Both the position numbers and the translations under genes were made by a program. From Hyphomicrobiales bacterium (lineage in GTDB: Bacteria > Pseudomonadota > Alphaproteobacteria > Rhizobiales > Devosiaceae): 64,000 nucleotides of DNA. The notes under the pieces were generated by a model that saw only the letters and a program-made list of their open reading frames with translations, did no database searches and had not been told where the DNA came from. Below are positions 44,060 through 53,077 of this stretch, piece by piece. Location: contig JALSII010000044.1 in assembly GCA_026981645.1 (NCBI GenBank), forward strand, positions 62,001 to 126,000, read 5' to 3'. Every line of letters starts with the position of its first letter. Position 1 is the first letter of the stretch.

Positions 44060-44193
44060 TGTGGATCCGATTAAAAAGGAAACTGAACAAGGTTATAAAC
44101 GCCAAAAGGCCCCGCGCCAGTCCGTTATTTACGGTTCGTGACGCAAGGCTTGCTTTTTTCGGGCCTCAACTGGGGTGAGGGTCTACCTGATGT

Positions 44194-44595
44194 TCAGGCA
44201 GAAACGCGGGCGTGGGTCGTTGTTTCGATCGGCTCAAGGTAACCGAGCGCTGCCTTGGCCTGCGCAACAAGCGCTGCAAAAGCCTCGGGCTCACGCACGG
44301 CCAGATCGGCCAACACCTTGCGATCCACACCAACCTCAGCCTTGCTGAGGCCGTCGATAAATCGACCATAGGTCAGCCCGTGCTCGCGGGCGGCAGCGTT
44401 GATGCGCTGGATCCACAGGGCACGGAAATTGCGCTTGCGCCTCTTGCGATCGCGATAGGCGTATTGGCCGGCTTTTTCCACCGCCTGTTTGGCAACGCGG
44501 AAAGTGTTCTTGCGGCGACCATAATAGCCCTTGGCCTGGTTGATGACTTTTTTGTGACGGGCGTGCGCGGTGACGCCTCTTTTAACGCGGGACAT
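44194..44595 (-). CDS. rplT: Large ribosomal subunit protein L20 (bL20)
   Basis: 133 residues: [20 protein letters not shown], then [35 protein letters not shown] and [14 protein letters not shown]. The rRNA-binding N-terminal arm and globular C-terminus are typical. The family length is about 117, so a tail of some 15 residues ([14 protein letters not shown]) is added, as in other alphaproteobacteria. 24 bases after rpmI. Confidence 0.98.
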   Translation of the reverse strand: MSRVKRGVTAHARHKKVINQAKGYYGRRKNTFRVAKQAVEKAGQYAYRDRKRRKRNFRALWIQRINAAAREHGLTYGRFIDGLSKAEVGVDRKVLADLAVREPEAFAALVAQAKAALGYLEPIETTTHARVSA

Positions 44596-44619
44596 CTCTT
44601 ATGCTCCAAAAAGGGGTAA

Positions 44620-44820
44620 CTAGCGATTATAGGGCATGTAGCTTTTGACGGTGCGGGCGTCCGCAGCGCAAAGCGTCGAGGTGCCACGATTCTGGCGAAT
44701 GTATTTGGCGTTGTGGCTCATCAGGCGGTGACGCTTGCCAGCCACCCCTGCAATAACCTTGCCGGTCGCAGTGACCTTGAAGCGCTTCTTGGCGCCGGAT
44801 TTTGTCTTCAGTTTTGGCAT
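44620..44820 (-). CDS. rpmI: Large ribosomal subunit protein L35 (bL35)
   Basis: 66 residues: [20 protein letters not shown], then [16 protein letters not shown] and [12 protein letters not shown] 44820 is preceded by AAGGAAAAG and by a hairpin (44837-44857). infC, which often precedes rpmI, is not here; a rhodanese gene is the upstream neighbour. Confidence 0.97.
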   Translation of the reverse strand: MPKLKTKSGAKKRFKVTATGKVIAGVAGKRHRLMSHNAKYIRQNRGTSTLCAADARTVKSYMPYNR

Positions 44821-44836
44821 TTTGCTTTTCCTTGTG

Positions 44837-44857
44837 ACTCCCGATAAATCCGGGAGT
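44837..44857 (-). promoter_or_regulatory. Hairpin in the rpmI leader
   Basis: ACTCCCG and CGGGAGT form a perfect 7-base stem with a 7-base loop, ending three bases before the AAGGA ribosome site of rpmI on the minus strand. No T-run follows, so it is not a plain terminator. It could modulate rpmI-rplT translation, by analogy with L20 autocontrol; this is inference. Confidence 0.4.
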
Positions 44858-44983
44858 AAGAGAGCTGTTTGGGGTCGCCACGGCATGCCTTATGGGCCGG
44901 GCCACCCGGGTTTGAACCGCTGCGTTATAGGGGCAGACGAGGCGGGACGCAAGCCCCATGCGCCGCCCGCCCGGGATTGTGGC

Positions 44984-45370
44984 TTATCGCGCAACAGGTC
45001 CACCGGCCCGGGCCCAGGCACCGATACCACCAGAGAGGTTGGCAACATTTTCATAACCCATGCGGATCAGTTGCAGACCGGCAGCACCGGAGCGCGCACC
45101 TGAAGCGCAAACAAGAATGATGCGCTTGCCGGCATTGGCGGCGGGAAGCGAGCCTTTTCCATCGGGGCGGGCATGGTTGTCGAACTCGTTCAGGGGGGCA
45201 ACAATGGCTCCTTTGATGGTTCCCGAAGCGGAAACTTCGCCATGGCTGCGCACGTCGACAAACACCGTGTCGGCATCGCCGTGGAATTGTACGGCGGAAG
45301 GGCCGGAGATGTTTTCCAGCCCAGGGCCGGTGTTGGAAGAAAACAGGGAGGAAAGGGAGGGAAAGCTCAT
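44984..45370 (-). CDS. Rhodanese-domain sulfurtransferase
   Basis: 128 residues, a single rhodanese domain with TVFVDVRSHGEVSASGTIKGA and active-site loop VCASGARSG (C88). It moves sulfane sulfur, for example between glutathione persulfide and thiosulfate. It lies 43 bases after the persulfide dioxygenase gene, the standard partner in BigR operons. Confidence 0.9.
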   Translation of the reverse strand: MSFPSLSSLFSSNTGPGLENISGPSAVQFHGDADTVFVDVRSHGEVSASGTIKGAIVAPLNEFDNHARPDGKGSLPAANAGKRIILVCASGARSGAAGLQLIRMGYENVANLSGGIGAWARAGGPVAR

Positions 45371-45413
45371 GGGATATGGTCTCTTTCTTTATTCAGGTTG
45401 AAATGAAAAGGGT

Positions 45414-46304
45414 TTATTTGGAGAGATCGAGATCAGGGTTTTTCACGGTGACCGGCACCAGAAGATAATGAACGCCGTTCTGCTCGGCTTTGGGGAAACG
45501 TCCGGCGCGGATGTTGACCTGAATGGAGGGCAGAAGCAGCCGGGGCACGTCCAGTTCAGCATCGCGCGCCTGGCGCATGGCCTTGAACTCTTCAAGCGTC
45601 GTGCCGTCCTTGATGTGCACATTGTTTTTTTGAGCGGCAACAGTAGTCTCCCAGGCGTGCTCATCGCGCCCAGGGGCCTTGTAGTCGTGACACATAAACA
45701 GGCGGGTCTCGTCGGGCAGGCTCAAAATCCGGTGGATGGAGCTGTAGAGCTGCTCAGCATCACCACCGGGGAAATCCACCCGGGCGGTGCCAAAATCGGG
45801 CATGAACATGGTATCGCCGACAAACACTGCATCTTCGACCTTGTAGCAGATATCAGCGGGGGTATGGCCCGGTGTGTAAAGCACCTCGACATCAAGGTCG
45901 CCGATTTTGAAATGCTCGCCATCGGCAAACAGATGGTCAAAATCGCTGCCATCCGTCTTGAGATCGGTGGCGTTGAACATGGGGCGGAAAATTTCCTGCA
46001 CCTGGGTGATGTTTTCCCCAATGCCGATTTTTGCCCCAGTCAGTGCCTTTATCATGGGTGAGCCCGACAGGTGGTCAGCATGGGCGTGGGTTTCCAGCGT
46101 CCAGATGACGTTCAGACCGAGTTCTTTGATGCGCGCCAGAATGGCATCCACCGAACGCGTATCAACTGTGCCCGAATTCTGGTCATAGTCCAGTACGGGA
46201 TCGATGATGGCAGCAACACCTGCTTTTTCATCGGCCACGATATAGGAGATGGTGTTGGTGGCTTCATCAAAAAATGCTTCAATGAAAGGGGTCCTGGCTG
46301 GCAT
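45414..46304 (-). CDS. Persulfide dioxygenase, metallo-beta-lactamase fold (ETHE1/Blh type)
   Basis: 296 residues. Metal-binding loop THAHADHLSG (H73, H75, D77, H78), later YTPGHTPADICY, VGDTMFMPDFGTARVDFPGG and LFMCHDYK, which mark the ETHE1/Blh persulfide dioxygenases (mononuclear iron). It oxidises glutathione persulfide to sulfite during sulfide detoxification. Start at ATG 46304; a longer frame would run through the operator region. Divergent from bigR. Confidence 0.9.
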   Translation of the reverse strand: MPARTPFIEAFFDEATNTISYIVADEKAGVAAIIDPVLDYDQNSGTVDTRSVDAILARIKELGLNVIWTLETHAHADHLSGSPMIKALTGAKIGIGENITQVQEIFRPMFNATDLKTDGSDFDHLFADGEHFKIGDLDVEVLYTPGHTPADICYKVEDAVFVGDTMFMPDFGTARVDFPGGDAEQLYSSIHRILSLPDETRLFMCHDYKAPGRDEHAWETTVAAQKNNVHIKDGTTLEEFKAMRQARDAELDVPRLLLPSIQVNIRAGRFPKAEQNGVHYLLVPVTVKNPDLDLSK

Positions 46305-46355
46305 CTGGTTGGTCTCCCTGAATTCCTGATAATGGACTGGCGGATTGAATGTTGA

Positions 46356-46382
46356 CTTATATATTAGGTTTAGCTTATATAT
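46356..46382. promoter_or_regulatory. Probable BigR operator/promoter between persulfide operon and bigR
   Basis: Two direct copies of CTTATATAT (46356-46364 and 46374-46382), 18 bases apart, joined by TAGGTTTAG, in an otherwise GC-rich region. The spacing and AT-rich character fit BigR/YgaV operators, and the position between divergent genes would allow control of both. Confidence 0.6.
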
Positions 46383-46406
46383 CAAGAAGAAAATTCAAAA
46401 GGGCAC

Positions 46407-46727
46407 ATGATGATTGATATGAGCGTTAATGTTGAAGCCCTTGAGGCCAAGGCCGGTGACATTGCCACCCTGCTCAAGGCCCTGGGCAATGAGCGGCGCC
46501 TGATGATTCTGTGTCAACTTGTGGCCCACGGGGAAATGTCAGTGGGCAGCCTTGCCGATGCCATCCAACTGGGCCAGTCGGCGCTTTCCCAGCATCTGGC
46601 CAAGATGCGGGACGAGGGCATTGTTTCCACAAGACGCGAGGGCCAGACCATCTGGTACCGGATAACCGACGCGCGCGTTGAAGAACTGATGGCCATTCTT
46701 TACCGGCTTTATTGCTCCAAGCCCTAA
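46407..46727 (+). CDS. bigR: ArsR-family persulfide-responsive repressor BigR
   Basis: 106 residues. LLKALGNERRLMILCQLVAHGEM, then LADAIQLGQSALSQHLAKMRDEGIVSTRREGQTIWYRI. Two cysteines, C36 and C103, sit at the positions that in BigR/SqrR/YgaV form a tetrasulfide link when reactive sulfur is present, releasing DNA. Divergent from the persulfide dioxygenase-rhodanese operon. Its end overlaps the convergent MATE gene. Confidence 0.9.
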   Translation: MMIDMSVNVEALEAKAGDIATLLKALGNERRLMILCQLVAHGEMSVGSLADAIQLGQSALSQHLAKMRDEGIVSTRREGQTIWYRITDARVEELMAILYRLYCSKP

Positions 46728-48106
46728 ACCACTCGGCCCACCAGCCCCAGCCGTTCGCGCAGGGCAAATCTGATGGTCAGAACGATGGCTGCAAAGGCCA
46801 GACCCACAGCCAGCCCCATCCACACACCAATACCGCGCCAGTCCAGAACAAAGGCGCATATCCAGGCCGTGGTCAACCCCACTCCCCAATAGCCGATGCT
46901 AACCAATATCATGGGCACTTTGGTATCGGATATGCCACGGAGGGCAGCAGCCATGACCACCTGGGCGCTATCGACAAGCTGAAATGCAGCGGCGACCCCC
47001 AGATAGGATGCGGCAAGAATAAGGGTTGTGGCATTTTCAGGGTTCAACGAATCCAGATAAAGTGCAACCAGCGGAGCGGGGAACAGTATAAACACCACGA
47101 ACGGTATCAGGGAAAAGCCCAAAGCCAAGCCCATCGACGTCCAGCCCGCCCTGTGTACAGCGGCGGGATCGCGGGCACCATAGGCCAGCCCAACACGAAC
47201 CGAAGTGGCCTGCGACAGGCCCAGCGGCACCATGAACGACATGGCAGCCAGTTGCAGGGCAACGGCGTGGGCCGCCAGTTCCTGAGTACCAAGCAGCCCC
47301 ATCAACAGGGATGCGGCGCCAAACAGGCCGACCTCGGAGACAAGGATCAGGCCGATGGGAAAGCCAATTCGCAGCACCTGGATAAATCGGGGCCAATCGG
47401 GCTTGTACAGCCGCACCAGAACAAAATAGCGCCTGTAACGGCGATGCAGTACAACAAAAGCCAGAGCCACCAGGAACATGGTTGTGTGCACAATTGCCGT
47501 TGAAATGCCCGCTCCGGCAAGTTCGAGGCGTGGCAGGCCAAAATTGCCAAACATCAGCGCATAATTGCCCAGCGCGTTGACAAATATTCCCAGCACCGTA
47601 ATCCACAAAATCACGGAACTGTCCCCTTTTGCGGCAATCAGCGAACGCAGGGCGATGAAGGCAATTCCGGGGAAAACCATCAGCACTGCCGTTGAGAGAT
47701 ATTGCTCAGCCAGCCGGATGATTTCGGGGTCCTGCCCGATCAGGGTAAAAAAGTCGCCGAGCAAAAGCACCAGTGGAGTAATCACCAGCGTGGCCATCAG
47801 GGCGATCCAGAGGCCCTGACGAACTGTGCGGCGTACGCTTTTTCCCTCACGCGCGCCGATAGCCTGGGCAATCAGTGGTCCGGTGGCTGAAACCAGGCCC
47901 ACACCGCCCACAAAAAGGGGAAACAGCATGGATGTTGCCAGCGAGCCTGCGGCCAATTCATTGGGACCCAGCCAGCCCATCATAATTACATCGGTTGCAT
48001 TAAGGGCCATGCCGGCGAGCTGGGCGACAACAAGCGGCCAGCCGAGCCTGAAGGTTCTGGCGAGTTCTTCCCCCCAGTTTTTTGCATTCAGTTTTGGCGC
48101 GGACAT
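46724..48106 (-). CDS. MATE-family multidrug efflux protein
   Basis: 460 residues with 12 membrane helices. NATDVIMMGWLGPNELAAGS, then ATGPLIAQAIGAREGKSVRRTVRQG and, in the second half, SQATSVRVGLAYGARDPAAVHRA, fit the NorM branch. It exports cationic compounds in exchange for Na+ or H+. ATG 48106 gives the usual length; the open frame to 48244 adds unrelated residues. Single gene. Confidence 0.92.
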   Translation of the reverse strand: MSAPKLNAKNWGEELARTFRLGWPLVVAQLAGMALNATDVIMMGWLGPNELAAGSLATSMLFPLFVGGVGLVSATGPLIAQAIGAREGKSVRRTVRQGLWIALMATLVITPLVLLLGDFFTLIGQDPEIIRLAEQYLSTAVLMVFPGIAFIALRSLIAAKGDSSVILWITVLGIFVNALGNYALMFGNFGLPRLELAGAGISTAIVHTTMFLVALAFVVLHRRYRRYFVLVRLYKPDWPRFIQVLRIGFPIGLILVSEVGLFGAASLLMGLLGTQELAAHAVALQLAAMSFMVPLGLSQATSVRVGLAYGARDPAAVHRAGWTSMGLALGFSLIPFVVFILFPAPLVALYLDSLNPENATTLILAASYLGVAAAFQLVDSAQVVMAAALRGISDTKVPMILVSIGYWGVGLTTAWICAFVLDWRGIGVWMGLAVGLAFAAIVLTIRFALRERLGLVGRVV

Positions 48107-48212
48107 CTCAGGTTTTCCCTCTTTTGCAAGAAAGCAAGTGGCAAGAAAATGACTGGAGATGCGCGCCTTTGCTTCTTTCCTGGAAAAAAACAATCCGCTT
48201 GAGCGCCCCAGA

Positions 48213-48296
48213 ATAAGGCGATGCCTTATCGGATAGCGTTGCAACGCTTTTATGGCAAGATGTTTTGGGACTCAGGTCGTGTCAGGGTCTGGACCC
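48213..48296. repeat. Three successive perfect palindromes between plsB-like and MATE genes
   Basis: ATAAGGC-GAT-GCCTTAT (48213-48229), AGCGTTGCAACGCT (48235-48248) and CAGGGTC-TG-GACCCTG (48283-48298, GGGTC-type copy 4 at 48285-48296). They fill most of the 195-base gap. The middle one is followed by TTTTA on the plus strand. Their joint role is unknown; some may end transcription of the plsB-like gene. Confidence 0.5.
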
Positions 48297-48301
48297 TGAT
48301 T

Positions 48302-49744
48302 TCACCCGTCCCGCGCCTCAATTGTCAATGGCTCCACCAGATGGGTAATGGCGTTGGCATAATAGGCGACCAGCACTTTTTCTTTGGGGTTTATCTGATA
48401 GGCACCCGTTTCGTTCTGCTCCACCAGATGGCGCAGGGTGAGCATGCGCAGGCCCACCTCGACCAGATAATCATGGTCAGTGCGCGGCACATGCACATAG
48501 GCGCCTTTTTTCTCCAGCGCGCTGATGAGATTGAACACGGCGGTTTTAATCTCAAACAGGGACAGCGGCTTGTCGCCGGCTTCAATTAATACGCTCGCCA
48601 CCAGCGAGGTTGGCAGCACCGGAATGGCCGCACCTACTGATTTCATCAGCCGCTGGCCAAGCTTTTCTACTTCGGCAAAACGCTGTTCGCCCTCTATGTT
48701 GCGAAAATCCACCGCGTTTTCTTCAAGATAGGAGCGCATGGACAATGGTTTTCCAAAGGACACGCAGGCGTAGCCATAGCGGAACCAGTTGCCCTTGAGA
48801 GCCAACCCGATTGAGCGCCCGATAAAGCCAAGAAACACCCCGGGGGAAAACCGGAACTTTGGTTTTTCACCTTCTTTTTTTGTCGCCGCCGAGGTTAGAA
48901 GCCGATCTTCAAGCACCCGGTCATAATTCAGCCCCACAGGAATAAAGATAATATCGCGGGCTCCCCTGGGGTCGAAATCCCCCACCATATAGGAGAGCAG
49001 CCCGAACTTGGGCGCGCGCAGCCTGCCGTCCCCGGAAAGCCCGCCCTCTGGAAAAACCGCCTGGGTTACCCCGGCCATGGTTGCCATGTGCACATAGCGC
49101 GCCAGCACCTTGCGATAAAGCGCATTGCCGGTGGAATGGCGGCGCACAAAATAGGCGCCCATGGAACGAATGAGGTTCTGCAAAGCCCAGATGCGGGCCC
49201 ATTCCCCAACCGCATAGGACAGGGCCGAACTGGTGGCCGCCATATAGGTGACCAATACATAGTCCATGTTGGAGCGGTGGTTCATCACAAAAACCACTGT
49301 CGAATTGGGATCGACGTCAGCCAGCGCCTTGTCGTTGGAATTGCCAAGGCGCACCCGGTAGAGCATCTGCGAAATGCGCCGGGCCAGCGTGGTGCCGACC
49401 TTGAAATAGGTATAGTGGGAAAAAGCGGGCACCACCTCTTTTGCGTAGATGCGGGCGGTTTCCATCACCACTTCGCGGGGTTTGCCGGTTTCCTCAGCCT
49501 CCTCCTCAACTGCCCTGATCACCTCATGGTCAAACATCAGCGCATCAATCAGCCCCTGACGCTTGGTAAGTTTGAAGGGCTGAATTTTGAGACTGAGCCG
49601 GGTGTTCAGCTTTTCGATTGCCCGGTTGACCCGACCGCGGAAGAACCAGCGCACCGAAGGCACCAGCAACCGGTCCACAAGACCAATGAGAGCCAGAATT
49701 GCGGCCAGAACAACCAGCCAGACAGGAAGTGTTATGGTCCCCAT
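48302..49744 (-). CDS. PlsB-like glycerol-3-phosphate acyltransferase
   Basis: 480 residues. One N-terminal membrane helix, then the acyltransferase blocks VMNHRSNMDYVL (H-x4-D near 153-159), GAYFVRR, FPEGGLS (about 230) and IIFIPVGLNYD. E. coli PlsB is about 800 residues; this shorter alphaproteobacterial form lacks the long N-terminal region. It probably acylates glycerol-3-phosphate or lysophosphatidate in membrane lipid synthesis. Which position it acylates cannot be decided from sequence. Confidence 0.82.
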   Translation of the reverse strand: MGTITLPVWLVVLAAILALIGLVDRLLVPSVRWFFRGRVNRAIEKLNTRLSLKIQPFKLTKRQGLIDALMFDHEVIRAVEEEAEETGKPREVVMETARIYAKEVVPAFSHYTYFKVGTTLARRISQMLYRVRLGNSNDKALADVDPNSTVVFVMNHRSNMDYVLVTYMAATSSALSYAVGEWARIWALQNLIRSMGAYFVRRHSTGNALYRKVLARYVHMATMAGVTQAVFPEGGLSGDGRLRAPKFGLLSYMVGDFDPRGARDIIFIPVGLNYDRVLEDRLLTSAATKKEGEKPKFRFSPGVFLGFIGRSIGLALKGNWFRYGYACVSFGKPLSMRSYLEENAVDFRNIEGEQRFAEVEKLGQRLMKSVGAAIPVLPTSLVASVLIEAGDKPLSLFEIKTAVFNLISALEKKGAYVHVPRTDHDYLVEVGLRMLTLRHLVEQNETGAYQINPKEKVLVAYYANAITHLVEPLTIEARDG

Positions 49745-49939
49745 ATACGATATGGCCCCGGTTATTTTCTCAAGAGAAGCGAAGTTTGGCCGCCCACGGC
49801 CTGCAGGTCAAGCAAAGGGGAAATATTGGTTTTTGTCCTGCAATTTTCCCAAGAGAGCCTGCTCCAACTGGCTGAAGAGGTCAAATTGTGATAAGTTGGC
49901 TTCCCTTTAATATTGCGGTGAATACAAAGGAAGCGGATT

Positions 49940-50368
49940 ATGACGGTTTCTGCAATTCTATCCGACAAAGGCAACAATGTTGTCACCCTGGGCCCAAAGG
50001 CCACACTTGCAGAAATATGCAAGACCCTGGCCACCCATCGCATCGGCGCGGTGCTGATCGTGGAAGGCGAGGAGATTTTAGGCATCGTTTCGGAACGTGA
50101 TGTGGTGCGTCTGGTATCGGCGGGGGGAGGCGAGGCACTGTCCAGTCCGGCCACCAGCTGCATGACCAAAAATCTGGTCACCTGCGCCAGAAACGACACC
50201 ATCGCCGTGGTGATGGAAAAAATGACCACCGGGCGATTTCGCCATGTGCCCGTTGTTGAGGAGGGAAAGCTCGAGGGCGTCATCTCCATCGGAGACGTGG
50301 TCAAATACCGCATCGCCGAAGCGGAGCGCGAAGCCGAGGAAATGCGTTCCTATATTACAACGACCTGA
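49940..50368 (+). CDS. CBS-domain protein
   Basis: 142 residues made of two CBS repeats (VVTLGPKATLAEICKTLATH … GIVSERDVVRLV and NLVTCARNDTIAVVMEKMTT … VISIGDVVKYRI) that form one Bateman module, the adenine-nucleotide sensor seen in many enzymes. There is no attached effector domain. Divergent from the plsB-like gene across a 195-base gap where I see only the promoters; converges with fghA. Confidence 0.92.
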   Translation: MTVSAILSDKGNNVVTLGPKATLAEICKTLATHRIGAVLIVEGEEILGIVSERDVVRLVSAGGGEALSSPATSCMTKNLVTCARNDTIAVVMEKMTTGRFRHVPVVEEGKLEGVISIGDVVKYRIAEAEREAEEMRSYITTT

Positions 50369-50383
50369 GTTGAGGTCCCTGAC

Positions 50384-51223
50384 CTAGACTTTTTGCAGTA
50401 CATTTGCGTGATGGCGCAGATGGTCTTCCATGAAAGTCTGGATAAAATAATAAGAATGATCATAGCCCTCATGGCGGCGCAGCTCCAGTTTTTGCCCGGA
50501 CTCTTGTGTGGCAGCTTCAAGCATTTCGGGGTGCAGTTGCTCCTTAAGAAACTGGTCGGCCAGCCCCTGGTCCACCAGCAGAGTGGCTTTGCTTGGCCGG
50601 GTGCGCACCAGTTCGCTGGCATCGTGATTTGCCCAGACTGACTTGTCCGCCCCCAGATAGTTGGAAAATGCCTTTTGCCCCCAGGGGCACTGCATGGGGG
50701 CGCAAATGGGTGCAAAGGCCGAAGCGCTTTTGAACAGTTCGGAGTGCTTGAGATGCAGGCTCAGCGCTCCGTGCCCGCCCATAGAATGGCCAAATATGCC
50801 CTGCCGCGACAGGTCGGCGGCAAAATTGTCGCCAATGGTTTCCTGCAAGTCGCCGGTGACATAGGTTTCCATATTGTAGGCGGCAGCCCAGGGAGCTTGC
50901 GTGGCATCCAGATAAAACCCGGCACCGGTGCCAAAATCCCAGTCCTCGTCTTCTGCGGCAATGCCCTGCCCGCGGGGCGAGGTATCCGGCATGACCAGCA
51001 TCAGCCCCAGTTCAGCCGCCACCCGCTGCGCCCCGGCCTTGATGGCGAAGGTCTCCTCGGTACAGGTCAGTCCCGCGAGCCAGACCAGCACGGGAACAGG
51101 TGCGTTTTTTGCCTGCGGGGGGACAAAGACGCCAAACTTCATTTTGCCGTTACAGGCCTTTGAGTGATGGGCATAAAAGCCCTGCACGCCGCCAAAGCAG
51201 GTCTGTTCGCTCAAGGTTTCCAT
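50384..51223 (-). CDS. fghA: S-formylglutathione hydrolase
   Basis: 279 residues, esterase-D fold. Nucleophile elbow GHSMGGHGAL (S147), LVWLAGLTCTEETF near the oxyanion hole, and C-terminal LLVDQGLADQFL and RRHEGYDHSYYFI giving the Asp and His. It splits S-formylglutathione to formate and glutathione, the second step of formaldehyde oxidation. It follows the dehydrogenase gene by 12 bases. Confidence 0.95.
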   Translation of the reverse strand: METLSEQTCFGGVQGFYAHHSKACNGKMKFGVFVPPQAKNAPVPVLVWLAGLTCTEETFAIKAGAQRVAAELGLMLVMPDTSPRGQGIAAEDEDWDFGTGAGFYLDATQAPWAAAYNMETYVTGDLQETIGDNFAADLSRQGIFGHSMGGHGALSLHLKHSELFKSASAFAPICAPMQCPWGQKAFSNYLGADKSVWANHDASELVRTRPSKATLLVDQGLADQFLKEQLHPEMLEAATQESGQKLELRRHEGYDHSYYFIQTFMEDHLRHHANVLQKV

Positions 51224-51235
51224 GCGTTGCGCCCC

Positions 51236-52345
51236 CTAAAACACCACAACCGAGCGGATGGATTTGCCCTCATGCATGAGGTCGAAGGCCTTGTTGATAT
51301 CTTCCAGCGGCATGGTGTGGGTAATCAAATCATCAATGTTGATTTTGCCGTCCATATACCAGTCAACGATTTTGGGCACGTCGGTGCGTCCGCGCGCACC
51401 GCCAAAGGCCGTGCCCCGCCACACCCGGCCGGTCACCAGTTGGAAGGGGCGGGTGGAAATTTCCTTGCCTGCCCCCGCAACACCGATGATGACGCTTTCA
51501 CCCCAGCCCTTGTGGCAGCATTCCAGTGCCTGGCGCATGGTTTCAACATTGCCGATGCATTCAAAACTATAATCGGCGCCGCCACCCGTCACTTCGACCA
51601 GATGGGCAACAATATCGCCCTCAATTTCTGCGGGATTGACAAAATCGGTCATCCCGAACTGGCGGGCAATGGCCTTGCGTTCGGGGTTAAGGTCAACGCC
51701 GACGATTTTGTCGGCCCCCACCATTTTTGCCCCCTGAATGACATTGAGGCCGATACCCCCAAGCCCGAACACCACCACGTTGGAGCCTGGCTCGACCTTG
51801 GCGTCAAAAGCCACGGCGCCTACCCCGGTGGTTACCCCGCACCCGATATAACAAATCTGTTCAAACGGCGCATCGGCGCGCACTTTTGCCAGCGCTATTT
51901 CAGGCAGAACCGCATAGTTTGAAAAGGTCGAACATCCCATATAGTGCAGCACCGGTTTGCCTTTGTAGGACAGGCGCGAGGTGCCATCGGGCATCAGACC
52001 CTGCCCCTGCGTTGCCCGGATTGACTGGCAGAGATTGGTCTTGGGATTCAGGCAATATTCGCATTCCCGGCATTCGGGTGTATATAGCGGGATGACATGG
52101 TCCCCCGGTTTGACCGAACTTACCCCGGGACCCACCTCAACCACGACGCCTGCCCCTTCATGGCCCAGCACCACCGGAAACATGCCTTCGGGGTCATCCC
52201 CGGACAGGGTGAAAGCGTCCGTATGACAAACCCCGGTTGCCTTTATTTCAACCAGCACCTCGCCCTGCCTTGGCCCCTCAAGGTCCAGTTCAACGATTTC
52301 AAGCGGCTTTCCCGCTTCAAATGCCACCGCCGCGCGTGTTTTCAT
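51236..52345 (-). CDS. frmA: S-(hydroxymethyl)glutathione dehydrogenase (class III alcohol dehydrogenase)
   Basis: 369 residues, zinc-dependent. Catalytic zinc ligands are in GVCHTD, LGHEGAG and YIGCGVTTG. The structural zinc is held by [15 protein letters not shown], and the NAD-binding site is [35 protein letters not shown] is characteristic of class III enzymes. It oxidises the formaldehyde-glutathione adduct and also reduces S-nitrosoglutathione. Operon with fghA. Confidence 0.96.
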   Translation of the reverse strand: MKTRAAVAFEAGKPLEIVELDLEGPRQGEVLVEIKATGVCHTDAFTLSGDDPEGMFPVVLGHEGAGVVVEVGPGVSSVKPGDHVIPLYTPECRECEYCLNPKTNLCQSIRATQGQGLMPDGTSRLSYKGKPVLHYMGCSTFSNYAVLPEIALAKVRADAPFEQICYIGCGVTTGVGAVAFDAKVEPGSNVVVFGLGGIGLNVIQGAKMVGADKIVGVDLNPERKAIARQFGMTDFVNPAEIEGDIVAHLVEVTGGGADYSFECIGNVETMRQALECCHKGWGESVIIGVAGAGKEISTRPFQLVTGRVWRGTAFGGARGRTDVPKIVDWYMDGKINIDDLITHTMPLEDINKAFDLMHEGKSIRSVVVF

Positions 52346-52462
52346 TTTGCATTGCTCCCAGCTAAAGTCTTACAGATTATATAACAGAGACTGAGCGAAA
52401 TTTGTATCAGTTGTAAATGCGGGCGATAAAAAATCTGCACGCCAGCTGGAGGGGTTTATGCC

Positions 52463-52999
52463 GTGACCAATACACATGTTGCCTTTCTCAGGGGCGTAAA
52501 TCTGGGCAGGCGCACAGTGAAAAAACACGAACTTATCGAGGTTTTCACCAGGCTGGGGTTTGGGAGGGTGGAAACTTTTCTGGCCAGCGGAAATGTTATA
52601 TTCGACAGCAAAAGCGCTCCCGATGCCAAGAAGATTGAAAACGCCCTTGCATCGTTTTTCGGATTTGAGATTGCGGTGGTGCTGCGCTCGATAAAAGAAC
52701 TGGACCAGCTTGCCCAAAGTCAGCCCTTCGCCGCCTATGAAGGAGATGCCGACACGAAACTCTATGTGAGCATGGCAGCGGGGCCCATTGGTGGACGGCT
52801 AGAGGGTATCAGCAGCGTTGCCGGGGACTTCGACCTGGTGCAAATTCGTGAGCGCGACTATTTCACCGCAGCTTTTCGTCAGGAGAGCGGGCGCTTTGGT
52901 TCAGGTCTGGACCAGCTCGAAAAGCGTTTCAGGGACCTGAGCATTACCATGCGCAACTGGAATACCATCATGCGCATTCTCAAGAAGGCATCTGTCTGA
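52463..52999 (+). CDS. DUF1697 protein
   Basis: 178 residues, beginning VAFLRGVNLGRRTVKKHELI with FGRVETFLASGNVIFDS and a C-terminal RNWNTIMRIL, all hallmarks of DUF1697. No activity is known for the family. GTG start with GGAGG upstream. Divergent from frmA across 117 bases. Confidence 0.92.
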   Translation: MTNTHVAFLRGVNLGRRTVKKHELIEVFTRLGFGRVETFLASGNVIFDSKSAPDAKKIENALASFFGFEIAVVLRSIKELDQLAQSQPFAAYEGDADTKLYVSMAAGPIGGRLEGISSVAGDFDLVQIRERDYFTAAFRQESGRFGSGLDQLEKRFRDLSITMRNWNTIMRILKKASV

Positions 53000-53077
53000 G
53001 CTCAAGGGGCAAAACCGGCTCCTTCTGACTTGAAACAGCCCAGTCAATACCCATATAAATTGTCGTAAAGAAGCGTT

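Noticed and set aside
44143-44159. GCAAGGCTTGC followed by a T-run, terminator-like, between pheS and rplT
   Set aside because: The usable stem is only four pairs, and it points along the plus strand where no gene ends.
44890-44950. tRNA-like T-arm (GGTTCAAACCC on the minus strand) before rpmI
   Set aside because: The T-stem pairs at only three of five positions, and I could not build acceptor, D and anticodon stems around it.
50373-50385. AGGTC-CCT-GACCT as a fifth copy of the GGGTC palindrome
   Set aside because: Different arm base and spacer length; too loose to count as a copy.
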